From an uncultured Lachnospiraceae bacterium (GTDB lineage Bacteria; Bacillota; Clostridia; Lachnospirales; Lachnospiraceae), in NCBI GenBank assembly GCA_910587715.1, contig CAJUMV010000062.1:3990-9055 (forward strand): a stretch of DNA of 5,066 nt, in the 5' to 3' direction. A program made the position numbers and the translations under genes. This document shows positions 1-5,066 of this stretch, in pieces; positions within the stretch are counted from its first letter, which is position 1, and each line of letters starts with the position of its first letter. A model generated the notes under the pieces. That model saw only the letters and a list, made by a program, of their open reading frames with translations. It did no database searches and was not told the DNA's origin.

Positions 1-2553
1 CTGTGTAATAAAATCCTCTTTCTTTATCTCCACACTTTCCGCAAGCGGATATTCTGTTTTGGGCAGACGCAAATCGGCAAGCTCCTCCCGCAGTCCTTTC
101 GGCGTATAGACAGCATGGTAGCGCATTTTCTTCTCGCCTGATTCCAGCTCCGTAATAGCCTTGTCCATGTAGGCGGCAACCATATCTATACCTGCCGGGT
201 CAGAAAGCAGCCCAATCAGATGTGCATGGCTGTCAGGAGCATTTTTATCATTTAATCCCAGTTCCTCCGGTATTTCCCCCATTCCGTCACGGAAGAAAAA
301 ATATACATAATTGGCAATCCGGCTCCGTTCCGTTTCATCAATCAGATACGCTTCATTCTCGCCCATGTAAGTCCCGTTTTCCACCTGTGAGCGTATTTCC
401 GACTCAATTCCCTGCCAGTCCATGCTAAACACCGGATTTTCCAGCGCGGACGTGCCGTATCCTGCGGTCATGCCCTCTTGATTGAACCATACCGCTATCT
501 GCTTTCCGTCAAACTCAAAGCCTTTTCCGGTAGTGCCGTATTCCTTTTGCAAAAATGCCGCCATTTCCTCCGGCGTCTTTCCCTGCCTGTATTTTGCATA
601 GATGCGTTTCCGGCTGTTTTCTTTTCCCCCGCCGCTGCGCAGGATTTCGGAAAGCTGTTCCTGCGGTATCGCCGTCATGGGCGGCACGTCGCTCTTTTCC
701 TCCGCCTGTTTCATCACGATATTGCCGACCTGCTCTGAAAACATGGTAAAAAGATTGAGCTGTCTGTACATACCGTCCGTATCAATCTGCTCTGCCTTTT
801 CCCCCGGAAGCAGGTATTCGCCGTCCTCGATATAGGAATTTACAAAGAAACGTGCATCTTCCCATGATATTTTTGTTTCTGCCTCACGGGTAAGGTAATG
901 CCCTTTCCACATGGTAAGCCCGTCCTCATCGGCGCGGTATCCTGCCCTTATCCCCCCGGTGTCAAGCTCCGTAAATTCCCCCATGCGGAAAGAATTTTTC
1001 AGATACTCCGTTTGCAGCCTTGTATCCTGCTCCATCTGAAAATACCCCGCAATCTCCGGTCTTTTATGGATAAGGAAAGCGTCGGAACACAGGATTCCTT
1101 TCTGAATATCCATGAAATTATCGGCTGCACGCAGTTCGGCAATAAAAGAACCGGATAATGATGTTTCCCCACTTCCGTGGTCATTATCCGGCTCTGATGT
1201 TTCCATATTTAATTGTGTTTTGAGGTGGTCAATTTCGCTTTCTAAACGTAAATCAGTTCCATCAGTACGCTCTCCTCCGCCGAGTGTCTGATATTGTTCA
1301 TCATGCCTACCCACTTCATCTGATCCGTTTCTTTCAGTTCCTCCGTCACGCCCTCTGCTTCCGCCATCTGCGCGGTCAGGAAGTCCATTCTCTGCTCTGC
1401 CTGCTCCTGTATCTTTAGACAGTGCGCTTTCAGTTTTCCCGACAGTATCATGCCCTGATAAATCCCTCCCCTGTGTTCCTTCAGGAAGTTCTTCCTCATC
1501 AGCCCGTACTTCGTCAGCACGCCCTCCGGCTCCTCGTCCGCCATCAGGTTCGGTATCAGGTAATCCCCGTTCTTCTCGTATATCAGTTCCATATGCAGCG
1601 CCCTCCGTTTCTTTATTTTCCGCCGTTTCCGGTCTTTCTGGTTCTTCTTTTTCGCTTTCACGCTTTAAAGCATTATAGTCCGCATCCGTTTCTTTTGCAA
1701 GCACTTTTTCGATATTTTTATTATTTTTCTGCGTTTCCTCTTTTTCCAGCTCTGCTGCTGCTTCCATGCCTGCATTTTCCCTTGTTACGTTTTGTGCCGC
1801 CTGCCTTTCCTGCGCCACTACCGTCCTGCCGATTTCCAAAAGAAGCGGCTTGCACATTTCCGCAGTGGCGTTTCCGATTACCGCAAGCGTATCCGGCGTG
1901 TTAAACTCGCTGATATAGGTAAAATCAAGTTCGTTTTTCCAAAAATCCATGTCCGCCCCGCAGCGCGACAGCACCGTGTAGGCAATGCTCGATGCCAGCG
2001 TATCCCGAAGGCATATCCCCACATTCAGTTCGTCCATTTCCTCAAGAAAACTGCCCTCTTTTGCATACTTAATCTGCGGCAGCAAATCCCCATAATAATC
2101 CGACGCAATCCTTTCGGCAATTTCGATAATCCGCTGTTCAAAGGACTGTTCCCTGTCCGTGCCGCCATAGGTCTGTTCCAGCCGTGCAAGCACCGCTTCC
2201 TTATGTTCTTCTTTCAGTTCCCATATGTACGGGTCACGCCCGATGCGCCTTGCCTTATGCACGTCTGATACATCAAAGACATATTTCAATTTTGGGCGCT
2301 CGCTCGCCGTGTCAATCAGCGCAATTCCTTTTGCCCCACGGTTTACCCAGCAGTACATTTTTTCGTTCCAGTCCTCCAGTGAGGCACAGACTGACGCGTC
2401 CGGTCTTTGCGCATGGATCAGGAGCTGCTCGTTGTACGGGCGCTTGTACAGCCGCGCCGCCGTATCAAGAAATGCCGTCCACGACGCCCCGTTTTTTGCA
2501 ATCCTCACTGCGGTATCTTCCGCCATTGCGGAAACATACTGATATTTTGTCAT
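1..2553 (-). CDS. N-terminal 851 residues of a giant ICE protein (ArdC-like ssDNA-binding N-terminus; helicase/methylase family), runs off the window
   Basis: The reading frame is open from the ATG at 2553 to the window edge; I translated all 851 codons and found no stop, so the C-terminus is missing. The start is set by GGGAGG at 2561-2566, 7 nt upstream. Residues about 18-95 carry the motifs YNEQLLIHAQRP, WNEKMYCWVNRGAKGIALI and KLKYVFDVSD, which resemble the ArdC-type ssDNA-binding N-terminus and match very large proteins of Tn1549-like elements. Residues about 250-465 form a charged, Gly/Asp/Glu/Arg-rich linker, with the family-typical DEVGRHDEQ and GTDLRLE near its end. Residues about 470-851 return to globular sequence (SGGGKENSRKRIYAKYRQGK, then EEMAAFLQKEYGTTGKGFEF). 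In relatives the missing part carries an N6-adenine methylase and an SNF2/DEAD helicase; that is family knowledge, not seen here. The role is probably protection or processing of element DNA during conjugation. It follows the regulator gene after 45 nt. Confidence 0.85.
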   Translation of the reverse strand, partial: MTKYQYVSAMAEDTAVRIAKNGASWTAFLDTAARLYKRPYNEQLLIHAQRPDASVCASLEDWNEKMYCWVNRGAKGIALIDTASERPKLKYVFDVSDVHKARRIGRDPYIWELKEEHKEAVLARLEQTYGGTDREQSFEQRIIEIAERIASDYYGDLLPQIKYAKEGSFLEEMDELNVGICLRDTLASSIAYTVLSRCGADMDFWKNELDFTYISEFNTPDTLAVIGNATAEMCKPLLLEIGRTVVAQERQAAQNVTRENAGMEAAAELEKEETQKNNKNIEKVLAKETDADYNALKRESEKEEPERPETAENKETEGAAYGTDIREERGLPDTEPDGGRGAGGRADEVRADEEELPEGTQGRDLSGHDTVGKTESALSKDTGAGRAENGLPDRADGGSRGRDGGTERNGSDEVGRHDEQYQTLGGGERTDGTDLRLESEIDHLKTQLNMETSEPDNDHGSGETSLSGSFIAELRAADNFMDIQKGILCSDAFLIHKRPEIAGYFQMEQDTRLQTEYLKNSFRMGEFTELDTGGIRAGYRADEDGLTMWKGHYLTREAETKISWEDARFFVNSYIEDGEYLLPGEKAEQIDTDGMYRQLNLFTMFSEQVGNIVMKQAEEKSDVPPMTAIPQEQLSEILRSGGGKENSRKRIYAKYRQGKTPEEMAAFLQKEYGTTGKGFEFDGKQIAVWFNQEGMTAGYGTSALENPVFSMDWQGIESEIRSQVENGTYMGENEAYLIDETERSRIANYVYFFFRDGMGEIPEELGLNDKNAPDSHAHLIGLLSDPAGIDMVAAYMDKAITELESGEKKMRYHAVYTPKGLREELADLRLPKTEYPLAESVEIKKEDFITQ

Positions 2554-2560
2554 AGGCTTT

Positions 2561-2566
2561 CCTCCC
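2561..2566 (-). promoter_or_regulatory. Ribosome binding site of the giant ICE gene
   Basis: GGGAGG on the minus strand with a 7-nt spacer to the ATG at 2553. It follows directly on the T-run of the 2567-2592 hairpin, so folding of the leader could affect both termination and ribosome access. Confidence 0.75.
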
Positions 2567-2592
2567 AAAAATGACGGCGGGAAATCCCGCCG
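2567..2592 (-). terminator. GC-rich hairpin with T-run between regulator gene and giant gene (terminator or attenuator-like)
   Basis: Read on the minus strand, a perfect 7-bp stem CGGCGGG/CCCGCCG (2586-2592 with 2575-2581) encloses an ATTT loop. It is followed by TCA and then five T (2571-2567). It lies entirely in the 45-nt gap between the regulator stop (2599) and the giant-gene RBS. The 3-nt gap before the T-run makes it a weaker intrinsic terminator than the textbook form. Partial termination, lowering expression of the very large downstream gene, is my inference; an mRNA-stabilising or processing hairpin is an alternative. Confidence 0.45.
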
Positions 2593-2598
2593 CGCCGT

Positions 2599-2946
2599 TT
2601 AATCATAAAATCCGTTTTCCTCAATGCCCTTTTCCAGTATGGAGCTGATCAGGTCATCCAGCTCCACGCCGTTCATCTCGCTTACCACTATCAGCTTTGC
2701 AAGCGTTCCTTTTCTGACCGGAATGGTATACTGCTCCTCATCCGGGCATAGTTCCCGCACGCAGACACCGAGCGCGTCCGCAATCCTGCAGGCTGCCGTG
2801 ATGTCCGGCTCGCAGATGCCCGCCAGTATATTCAGAAGTTCATTCTCCTGTATGCCGGACAGCGACGCCAGCCCCGGAATGCTTATCTCCATCTCTTTCA
2901 TAAGGCTTAAAATCTTGTCACCCGTGCCTAAAACCGCCATGCTCAT
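2599..2946 (-). CDS. Small XRE-like HTH regulator with a ribbon-helix-helix-like C-terminus (115 aa)
   Basis: A predicted DNA-binding protein. Residues about 8-68 have the helix pattern of a Cro/C1 helix-turn-helix: IPGLASLSGIQENELLNILAG supplies the recognition region, and ITAACRIADALGVCVRELC is the typical closing helix pair. Residues about 72-110 (YTIPVRKGTLAKL, then GVELDDLISSILEKGI) look like a ribbon-helix-helix strand plus two helices. The start ATG at 2946 is chosen because AGGAGG (2954-2959) lies 7 nt upstream, inside the preceding gene. The ATGA overlap with the stop of that gene (2943-2945) indicates translational coupling. A second ATG two codons in (2940) is possible. The likely role is control of the ICE DNA-processing operon, possibly its own; the operator is unknown. 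No frameshift or truncation is seen. Confidence 0.75.
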   Translation of the reverse strand: MSMAVLGTGDKILSLMKEMEISIPGLASLSGIQENELLNILAGICEPDITAACRIADALGVCVRELCPDEEQYTIPVRKGTLAKLIVVSEMNGVELDDLISSILEKGIEENGFYD

Positions 2947-3236
2947 CTTGCGCCCTCCTGTCCTGCCTTTGTCCCGAAAGAGAACGAAACGCCTTCTTTC
3001 TGTTTCGCCGCCGTAAATTTTGCCTTAATATCCGCCACACGCTGCTCCAGTACCGAAAACATTGCCTCCGCCTGTTCCTGTGTATACTCATATGCTGATC
3101 TGTTGGCGAGATTCTCAAGCCTCCCGATTGCGTCGAGTGCTTTATTTATGCGGTACTCCCCAATCCGGATAAACTTCTCTGCTTTTGTTTCCTGTGCTAC
3201 TATGTCTACCGCTACATTTTTTGTTACATCGCTCAT
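2943..3236 (-). CDS. Small helical conserved ICE protein of unknown function (97 aa)
   Basis: A small soluble protein with no signal peptide or membrane segment. Residues about 18-75 are strongly helical, with a repeated amphipathic pattern (KAEKFIRIGEYRINKAL, then a segment ending in ADIKAKF); the tail is Gly/Ser/Lys-rich. I recognise the style as a small protein often found next to the topoisomerase and giant helicase genes of Tn1549-like elements, but I know of no demonstrated function. The frame is also open from an ATG at 3251. GGAGG at 3245-3249 lies within that longer frame and is spaced 8 nt before the ATG at 3236, so the shorter start is preferred. Its TGA overlaps the next gene's ATG. 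It is the first gene of the downstream unit, after the AT-rich block. Confidence 0.75.
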   Translation of the reverse strand: MSDVTKNVAVDIVAQETKAEKFIRIGEYRINKALDAIGRLENLANRSAYEYTQEQAEAMFSVLEQRVADIKAKFTAAKQKEGVSFSFGTKAGQEGAR

Positions 3237-3244
3237 ATTCATAT

Positions 3245-3249
3245 CCTCC
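3245..3249 (-). promoter_or_regulatory. Ribosome binding site that fixes the start of the 97-aa protein
   Basis: GGAGG on the minus strand, 8 nt before the ATG at 3236 and only 2 nt before the ATG at 3242. The upstream ATG at 3251 overlaps this motif. The spacing favours the 3236 start over the longer 102-residue reading. Confidence 0.7.
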
Positions 3250-3274
3250 ATATATTAAAATATTTAAGCCTAAT

Positions 3275-3285
3275 TACTTATTTTT
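3275..3285. repeat. 11-bp direct repeat, copy 1 (downstream edge of the HEPN cassette)
   Basis: TACTTATTTTT on the plus strand, identical to 4710-4720. The two copies bracket the HEPN gene, its candidate promoter and its terminator, with a period of 1435 bp. It could be a target-site duplication or homology footprint. The sequence is AT-rich and simple, so a chance match is quite possible. Confidence 0.35.
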
Positions 3286-3297
3286 AGTTATGACATT

Positions 3298-3306
3298 TTT
3301 ATACCA
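3298..3306 (-). promoter_or_regulatory. Candidate extended -10 promoter for the 97-aa protein/regulator/giant-gene operon
   Basis: The minus strand reads TGGTATAAA, an extended -10 (TG, one base, then TATAAA). At 17 bp upstream there is only TCTATA, a poor -35, but extended -10 promoters tolerate this. It sits just after the terminator T-run (3311-3316) and about 60 nt before the 3236 start, where a promoter would be needed to restart transcription. Assigned by eye; AT-rich DNA yields such matches easily. Confidence 0.35.
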
Positions 3307-3310
3307 TAAG

Positions 3311-3340
3311 CAAAAAAGCATATAGATTGATCTATATGCT
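3311..3340 (-). terminator. Intrinsic terminator after the HEPN gene
   Basis: Read on the minus strand, a perfect 11-bp inverted repeat AGCATATAGAT/ATCTATATGCT (3340-3330 with 3327-3317) has a 2-nt centre; in practice the loop would open to about 6 nt. It runs into a T tract at 3317-3312. On the plus strand no T-run follows, so it is directional. It lies 137 nt past the HEPN stop codon, which is rather far, so a role as a leader attenuator for the downstream operon cannot be excluded. Confidence 0.65.
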
Positions 3341-3476
3341 CTGCCGCTGTAAACAATATTCAGTTATGATTAATGTAATTGATATTTTAAAACAGCTATC
3401 TGTTTATTATGGCTTACAATCAATTGTCAAAATTATTCATACCAACTTATTAATACCAATTTAACATTTTCCTCTG
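3341..3476. other. AT-rich intergenic segment between the HEPN stop and the terminator
   Basis: I see no gene here. The minus strand holds TTGACA (3425-3430) with TAATAA 15 nt downstream (3404-3409), a possible promoter with a short spacer. It also holds a 6-bp hairpin AAACAG/CTGTTT (3390-3405). Two ATACCAA words lie 14 nt apart (3439-3445, 3453-3459). None is strong alone. If the TTGACA promoter is real, its transcript would meet the 3311-3340 hairpin as an attenuator before the 97-aa gene. Confidence 0.3.
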
Positions 3477-4604
3477 TTAACGTCTTATTTCTTCCATAGT
3501 TCCTTTCGGTATAAGAAAACCAAAATCGTTATTTTTAATATCCAACTGCATTACAAATCCTAATGCTGCCTTCAATGCGCTCTTTATTATATATGATGCA
3601 TTCCTCCATTCTCTCTCAGAAACATGCTTATCAGGATTATAATGAGTATATACATTCCTAACATCTTTTACTTCATCAAAATAATCCTTATCACATTTAA
3701 TAAACTCGTGCTTAATATTCAGTGCATCCAAAAAATTGGACAAATTTGGAAAAGATTGTTTAGGATTTTTAATCTGACTCTTAGCCTCATCTAATAATGG
3801 CTTATACAACGTACATAATAATTCTAATGACTGACATCTCCAAATAAAAACATCTTCATCAGATACATGTCGATTATATATAGTTTTTTTCCATATATTG
3901 ATTACTTCCTTATAAGGCTCGTAATGCAATAACCATTGATTTATACCTTCTACAATTGTTTTTGGTTGCTCTAGGCTCACCTCATTAATCAAACAATCAT
4001 TTTGTGACATTAGTAATTTGTCATTTAAAACTTCTATTGATGCTCCAAGTCCATCTGAATATGCAACCCGATCAACATAAATTTCTCTGTCAATCATAAA
4101 TTCAAAATATTCTCGTACTTTTACCAATAGAGTAATCAAGGAATCTATACAATTTATATTATTTACTTTAACGACTGCTTCTAGTGTCCCTTCATTATTT
4201 AAAAGACTCCAATTATTTTCTTTCTGTGAAAGTTCATAACCCTTAAAATCCGAAAAACGACTTAGAAAATGCTCTAACCCTTCAAAATGAAATGAAAGAA
4301 CACCTCTGTTAGGAATATTTCTTCCCTTTATCAGAGTTTTATACTGTCCTACAACCACAATCTCATCTATTTGTGTTATTTTCCTTATACAAACACAATC
4401 AAACGCCGTAAATTCTTTCCCTATTTCATTAACAATAACAATTGAGTTAAATCTTTTAGCAAATAAGAAATCAGCTACCTTATATGATTTTGCTGACTCC
4501 AATGGAATAATTATTTTTAACCTCCGCGAAGGCACTTGAAATATCACATTTATATTATATTCCATTTCGTCAATTCGTACTGTAGTCTTTCCATTTACAA
4601 ACAC
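3477..4604 (-). CDS. ApeA-like HEPN-domain ribonuclease, probable abortive-infection phage defence protein (375 aa)
   Basis: A predicted cytoplasmic protein with no signal peptide or membrane span. Residues about 1-125 are strand-rich and resemble the ApeA N-terminal domain: EFTAFDCVCI, a segment ending LIKGRNIPNRGVLSFHFEGLE, and later REYFEFMIDREIYVDRV (about 164-180). Residues about 225-355 are helical and end in DVRNVYTHYN. Here R316 and H321 give the R-x4-H motif with N317 after the Arg, the catalytic signature of HEPN RNases. HEPN proteins of this class are known to cleave RNA and stop growth of infected cells; that this one does so is inference. The GTG start at 4604 is chosen because AGGAGG (4612-4617) lies 7 nt upstream. 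Base composition is about 30% GC, with AT-rich codons unlike both flanks, which suggests acquired cargo. It is a one-gene unit with no antitoxin-like partner beside it. The HEPN call is firmer than the specific ApeA family. Confidence 0.7.
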   Translation of the reverse strand: MFVNGKTTVRIDEMEYNINVIFQVPSRRLKIIIPLESAKSYKVADFLFAKRFNSIVIVNEIGKEFTAFDCVCIRKITQIDEIVVVGQYKTLIKGRNIPNRGVLSFHFEGLEHFLSRFSDFKGYELSQKENNWSLLNNEGTLEAVVKVNNINCIDSLITLLVKVREYFEFMIDREIYVDRVAYSDGLGASIEVLNDKLLMSQNDCLINEVSLEQPKTIVEGINQWLLHYEPYKEVINIWKKTIYNRHVSDEDVFIWRCQSLELLCTLYKPLLDEAKSQIKNPKQSFPNLSNFLDALNIKHEFIKCDKDYFDEVKDVRNVYTHYNPDKHVSEREWRNASYIIKSALKAALGFVMQLDIKNNDFGFLIPKGTMEEIRR

Positions 4605-4611
4605 ACTATAA

Positions 4612-4617
4612 CCTCCT
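4612..4617 (-). promoter_or_regulatory. Ribosome binding site supporting the GTG start of the HEPN gene
   Basis: AGGAGG on the minus strand, 7 nt before GTG at 4604. A second GTG overlaps two bases upstream (4606) in another frame. The first in-frame ATG is 13 codons further in and lacks comparable spacing, so GTG is the better start. Confidence 0.75.
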
Positions 4618-4694
4618 ATGATGCATTGATTACTTTCTAATCCAAATAGAGTTATTTATATTTTGAAATAATTATTTTAGTACTCACTTTTAAA

Positions 4695-4723
4695 ATTGTA
4701 TCACAGTTGTACTTATTTTTCTA
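4695..4723 (-). promoter_or_regulatory. Candidate promoter of the HEPN gene
   Basis: On the minus strand, TAGAAA (4718-4723, 4 of 6 matches to TTGACA, overlapping the topoisomerase stop codon) is followed after 17 bp by TACAAT (4695-4700). A TG at 4702-4703 makes the latter an extended -10. This predicts a leader of about 80 nt before the GTG start. It supports independent transcription of the cargo gene, although no hairpin ends the topoisomerase transcript, so read-through is also likely. Confidence 0.45.
4710..4720. repeat. 11-bp direct repeat, copy 2 (upstream edge of the HEPN cassette)
   Basis: TACTTATTTTT on the plus strand, matching 3275-3285. It abuts the topoisomerase stop codon (4721-4723), exactly where the base composition changes. 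See copy 1 for the chance-match caveat. Confidence 0.35.
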
Positions 4724-5066
4724 TTTCTTTTTTGGAAATTCCAGCCTGACTTTGTACTGTGAGCCTCTGATTTCTTTTCCGTCTTTGGTATAAGAATAAT
4801 CCTCAATACCCTCCGGTATCAGATATGCATCATAGCTGCCTTTCTTCCCTTTCAAGCCTTTTACGAATGTCTTTTTCCCCTCCAGCATACTTTTTACCTG
4901 ACTGTCGGAAAGAACGGCTCCCATAGCGCGCCCCACATTCATGCCGCATCTGCTCTTGCAGTAAGCGCCGAATTTTCCCTTTGTCACATTGCCGCCGCAT
5001 TTCGGACATTTTCCCAATACGTCTGTTCCCTGCGCACCGTTTCCAAACACGGATTTTTGCTCGTCA
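4721..5066 (-). CDS. C-terminal end of an ICE-type DNA topoisomerase III-like protein (5' end outside the window)
   Basis: The last 114 codons of a longer gene. The frame stays open to the window edge, so the GTG at 5050 is not taken as a start. The fragment begins with a short linker and then has a zinc-ribbon-like module: GKCPKCGG, followed by YCKSRCGM, with four Cys at fragment residues 20, 23, 36 and 40. After that come VKGLKGKKGSYDAYLIP and GSQYKVRLEFPKKK at the extreme C-terminus. I recognise this tail from topoisomerase III proteins of Tn1549-like conjugative elements, where the ribbon binds ssDNA. The catalytic toprim and Tyr regions would lie upstream and are not visible. The stop is TAG at 4721-4723. 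In related elements this gene is followed closely by small ICE genes, whereas here the HEPN block intervenes. Another ssDNA-binding ICE protein with the same tail is possible. Confidence 0.65.
   Translation of the reverse strand, partial: DEQKSVFGNGAQGTDVLGKCPKCGGNVTKGKFGAYCKSRCGMNVGRAMGAVLSDSQVKSMLEGKKTFVKGLKGKKGSYDAYLIPEGIEDYSYTKDGKEIRGSQYKVRLEFPKKK

Larger units (their letters stand above)
4605..4720. other. AT-rich leader between topoisomerase stop and HEPN start
   Basis: 116 nt without a gene. It contains the candidate HEPN promoter, a 12-bp AT palindrome AAATAATTATTT (4666-4677) that could be an operator but is simple sequence, and the HEPN RBS. The composition shifts sharply from the topoisomerase gene at its right edge. 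Confidence 0.5.

Noticed and set aside
222..1184. Several 60-90-codon frames on both strands
   Set aside because: All are contained in the giant gene, overlap each other, and show no start signal or protein-like composition.
1242..1661. Minus-strand 139-codon frame overlapping the giant gene
   Set aside because: It lies in a different frame inside the low-complexity linker of the giant gene, whose own frame is unbroken, and its product is Lys/Glu-rich with no family resemblance.
1422..2268. Long plus-strand open frames (about 160 and 158 codons at 1422-1904 and 1792-2268)
   Set aside because: They lie antisense to the continuous giant-gene frame, lack ribosome binding sites, and their products are rich in Pro, Phe, Leu and Arg, as expected from complementing GC-rich codons.
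2184..3118. Plus-strand frames at 2184-2555, 2225-2542 and 2624-3016, and a minus-strand frame at 2918-3118
   Set aside because: They shadow the giant gene, the regulator and the 97-aa gene; the real genes have good ribosome binding sites and coupled stops and starts.
3236..3251. Longer 102-residue start for the small helical protein
   Set aside because: The ATG at 3251 overlaps the ribosome binding motif itself; spacing favours 3236.
3439..3459. Paired ATACCAA words as an iteron or operator array
   Set aside because: There are only two copies in AT-rich DNA, with no third copy or symmetry.
4666..4677. 12-bp palindrome AAATAATTATTT as an operator
   Set aside because: It is pure A/T in an AT-rich leader, so palindromes of this length are expected without function.
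3252..4720. Insertion sequence or transposon carrying the HEPN gene
   Set aside because: There is no transposase or recombinase gene and no convincing terminal inverted repeat; only the short direct repeat is seen.
1..5066. CRISPR array, tRNA or rRNA genes
   Set aside because: No regularly spaced repeats and no cloverleaf or rRNA-like sequence were found on either strand by eye.

Overview
The window reads as a piece of an integrative and conjugative element (ICE) of the Tn1549/CTn type found in gut Clostridia (Lachnospiraceae/Ruminococcaceae-like Firmicutes). Every convincing gene lies on the minus strand, so the biological order runs from high to low coordinates. The assignment rests on four things: strong AGGAGG-type ribosome binding sites 7-8 nt before the starts, a topoisomerase III-like C-terminus, a small helical ICE protein, and the beginning of the giant ArdC/helicase/methylase protein that such elements carry. 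No database search was possible, so family names are recognised from memory of the sequences.

Layout in transcription order. (1) 5066-4721: the last 114 codons of a protein resembling the C-terminal zinc-ribbon tail of an ICE-type topoisomerase III. (2) 4720-3237: an AT-rich block (about 30% GC by hand count of sample lines, against roughly 40-63% in sampled flanking lines). It holds one complete gene of 375 codons whose product looks like an ApeA-type HEPN ribonuclease, a class known from abortive-infection phage defence. The gene has its own candidate promoter at 4695-4723 and a clear hairpin plus T-run terminator at 3311-3340. An 11-bp direct repeat (3275-3285 and 4710-4720) brackets the gene. 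(3) 3236-2943: a 97-residue helical protein, translationally coupled by an ATGA overlap to (4) 2946-2599: a 115-residue regulator with an XRE-like helix-turn-helix and a C-terminus that looks like a ribbon-helix-helix. (5) 2553-1: the first 851 codons of the giant ICE protein, preceded by a GC-rich hairpin with a T-run between it and the regulator gene.

Interpretation. The backbone genes (topoisomerase, small helical protein, regulator, giant ArdC/helicase protein) belong to DNA processing and its control during conjugation. The HEPN gene does not fit that job. It is best read as defence cargo placed in the gap between two backbone genes, with a terminator after it and a possible extended -10 promoter (3298-3306) that could restart backbone transcription. 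Removing the sequence between the two direct repeats would leave about 49 nt between the topoisomerase stop and the next start, which is normal operon spacing. This makes the block look like a recently gained, self-contained defence cassette.
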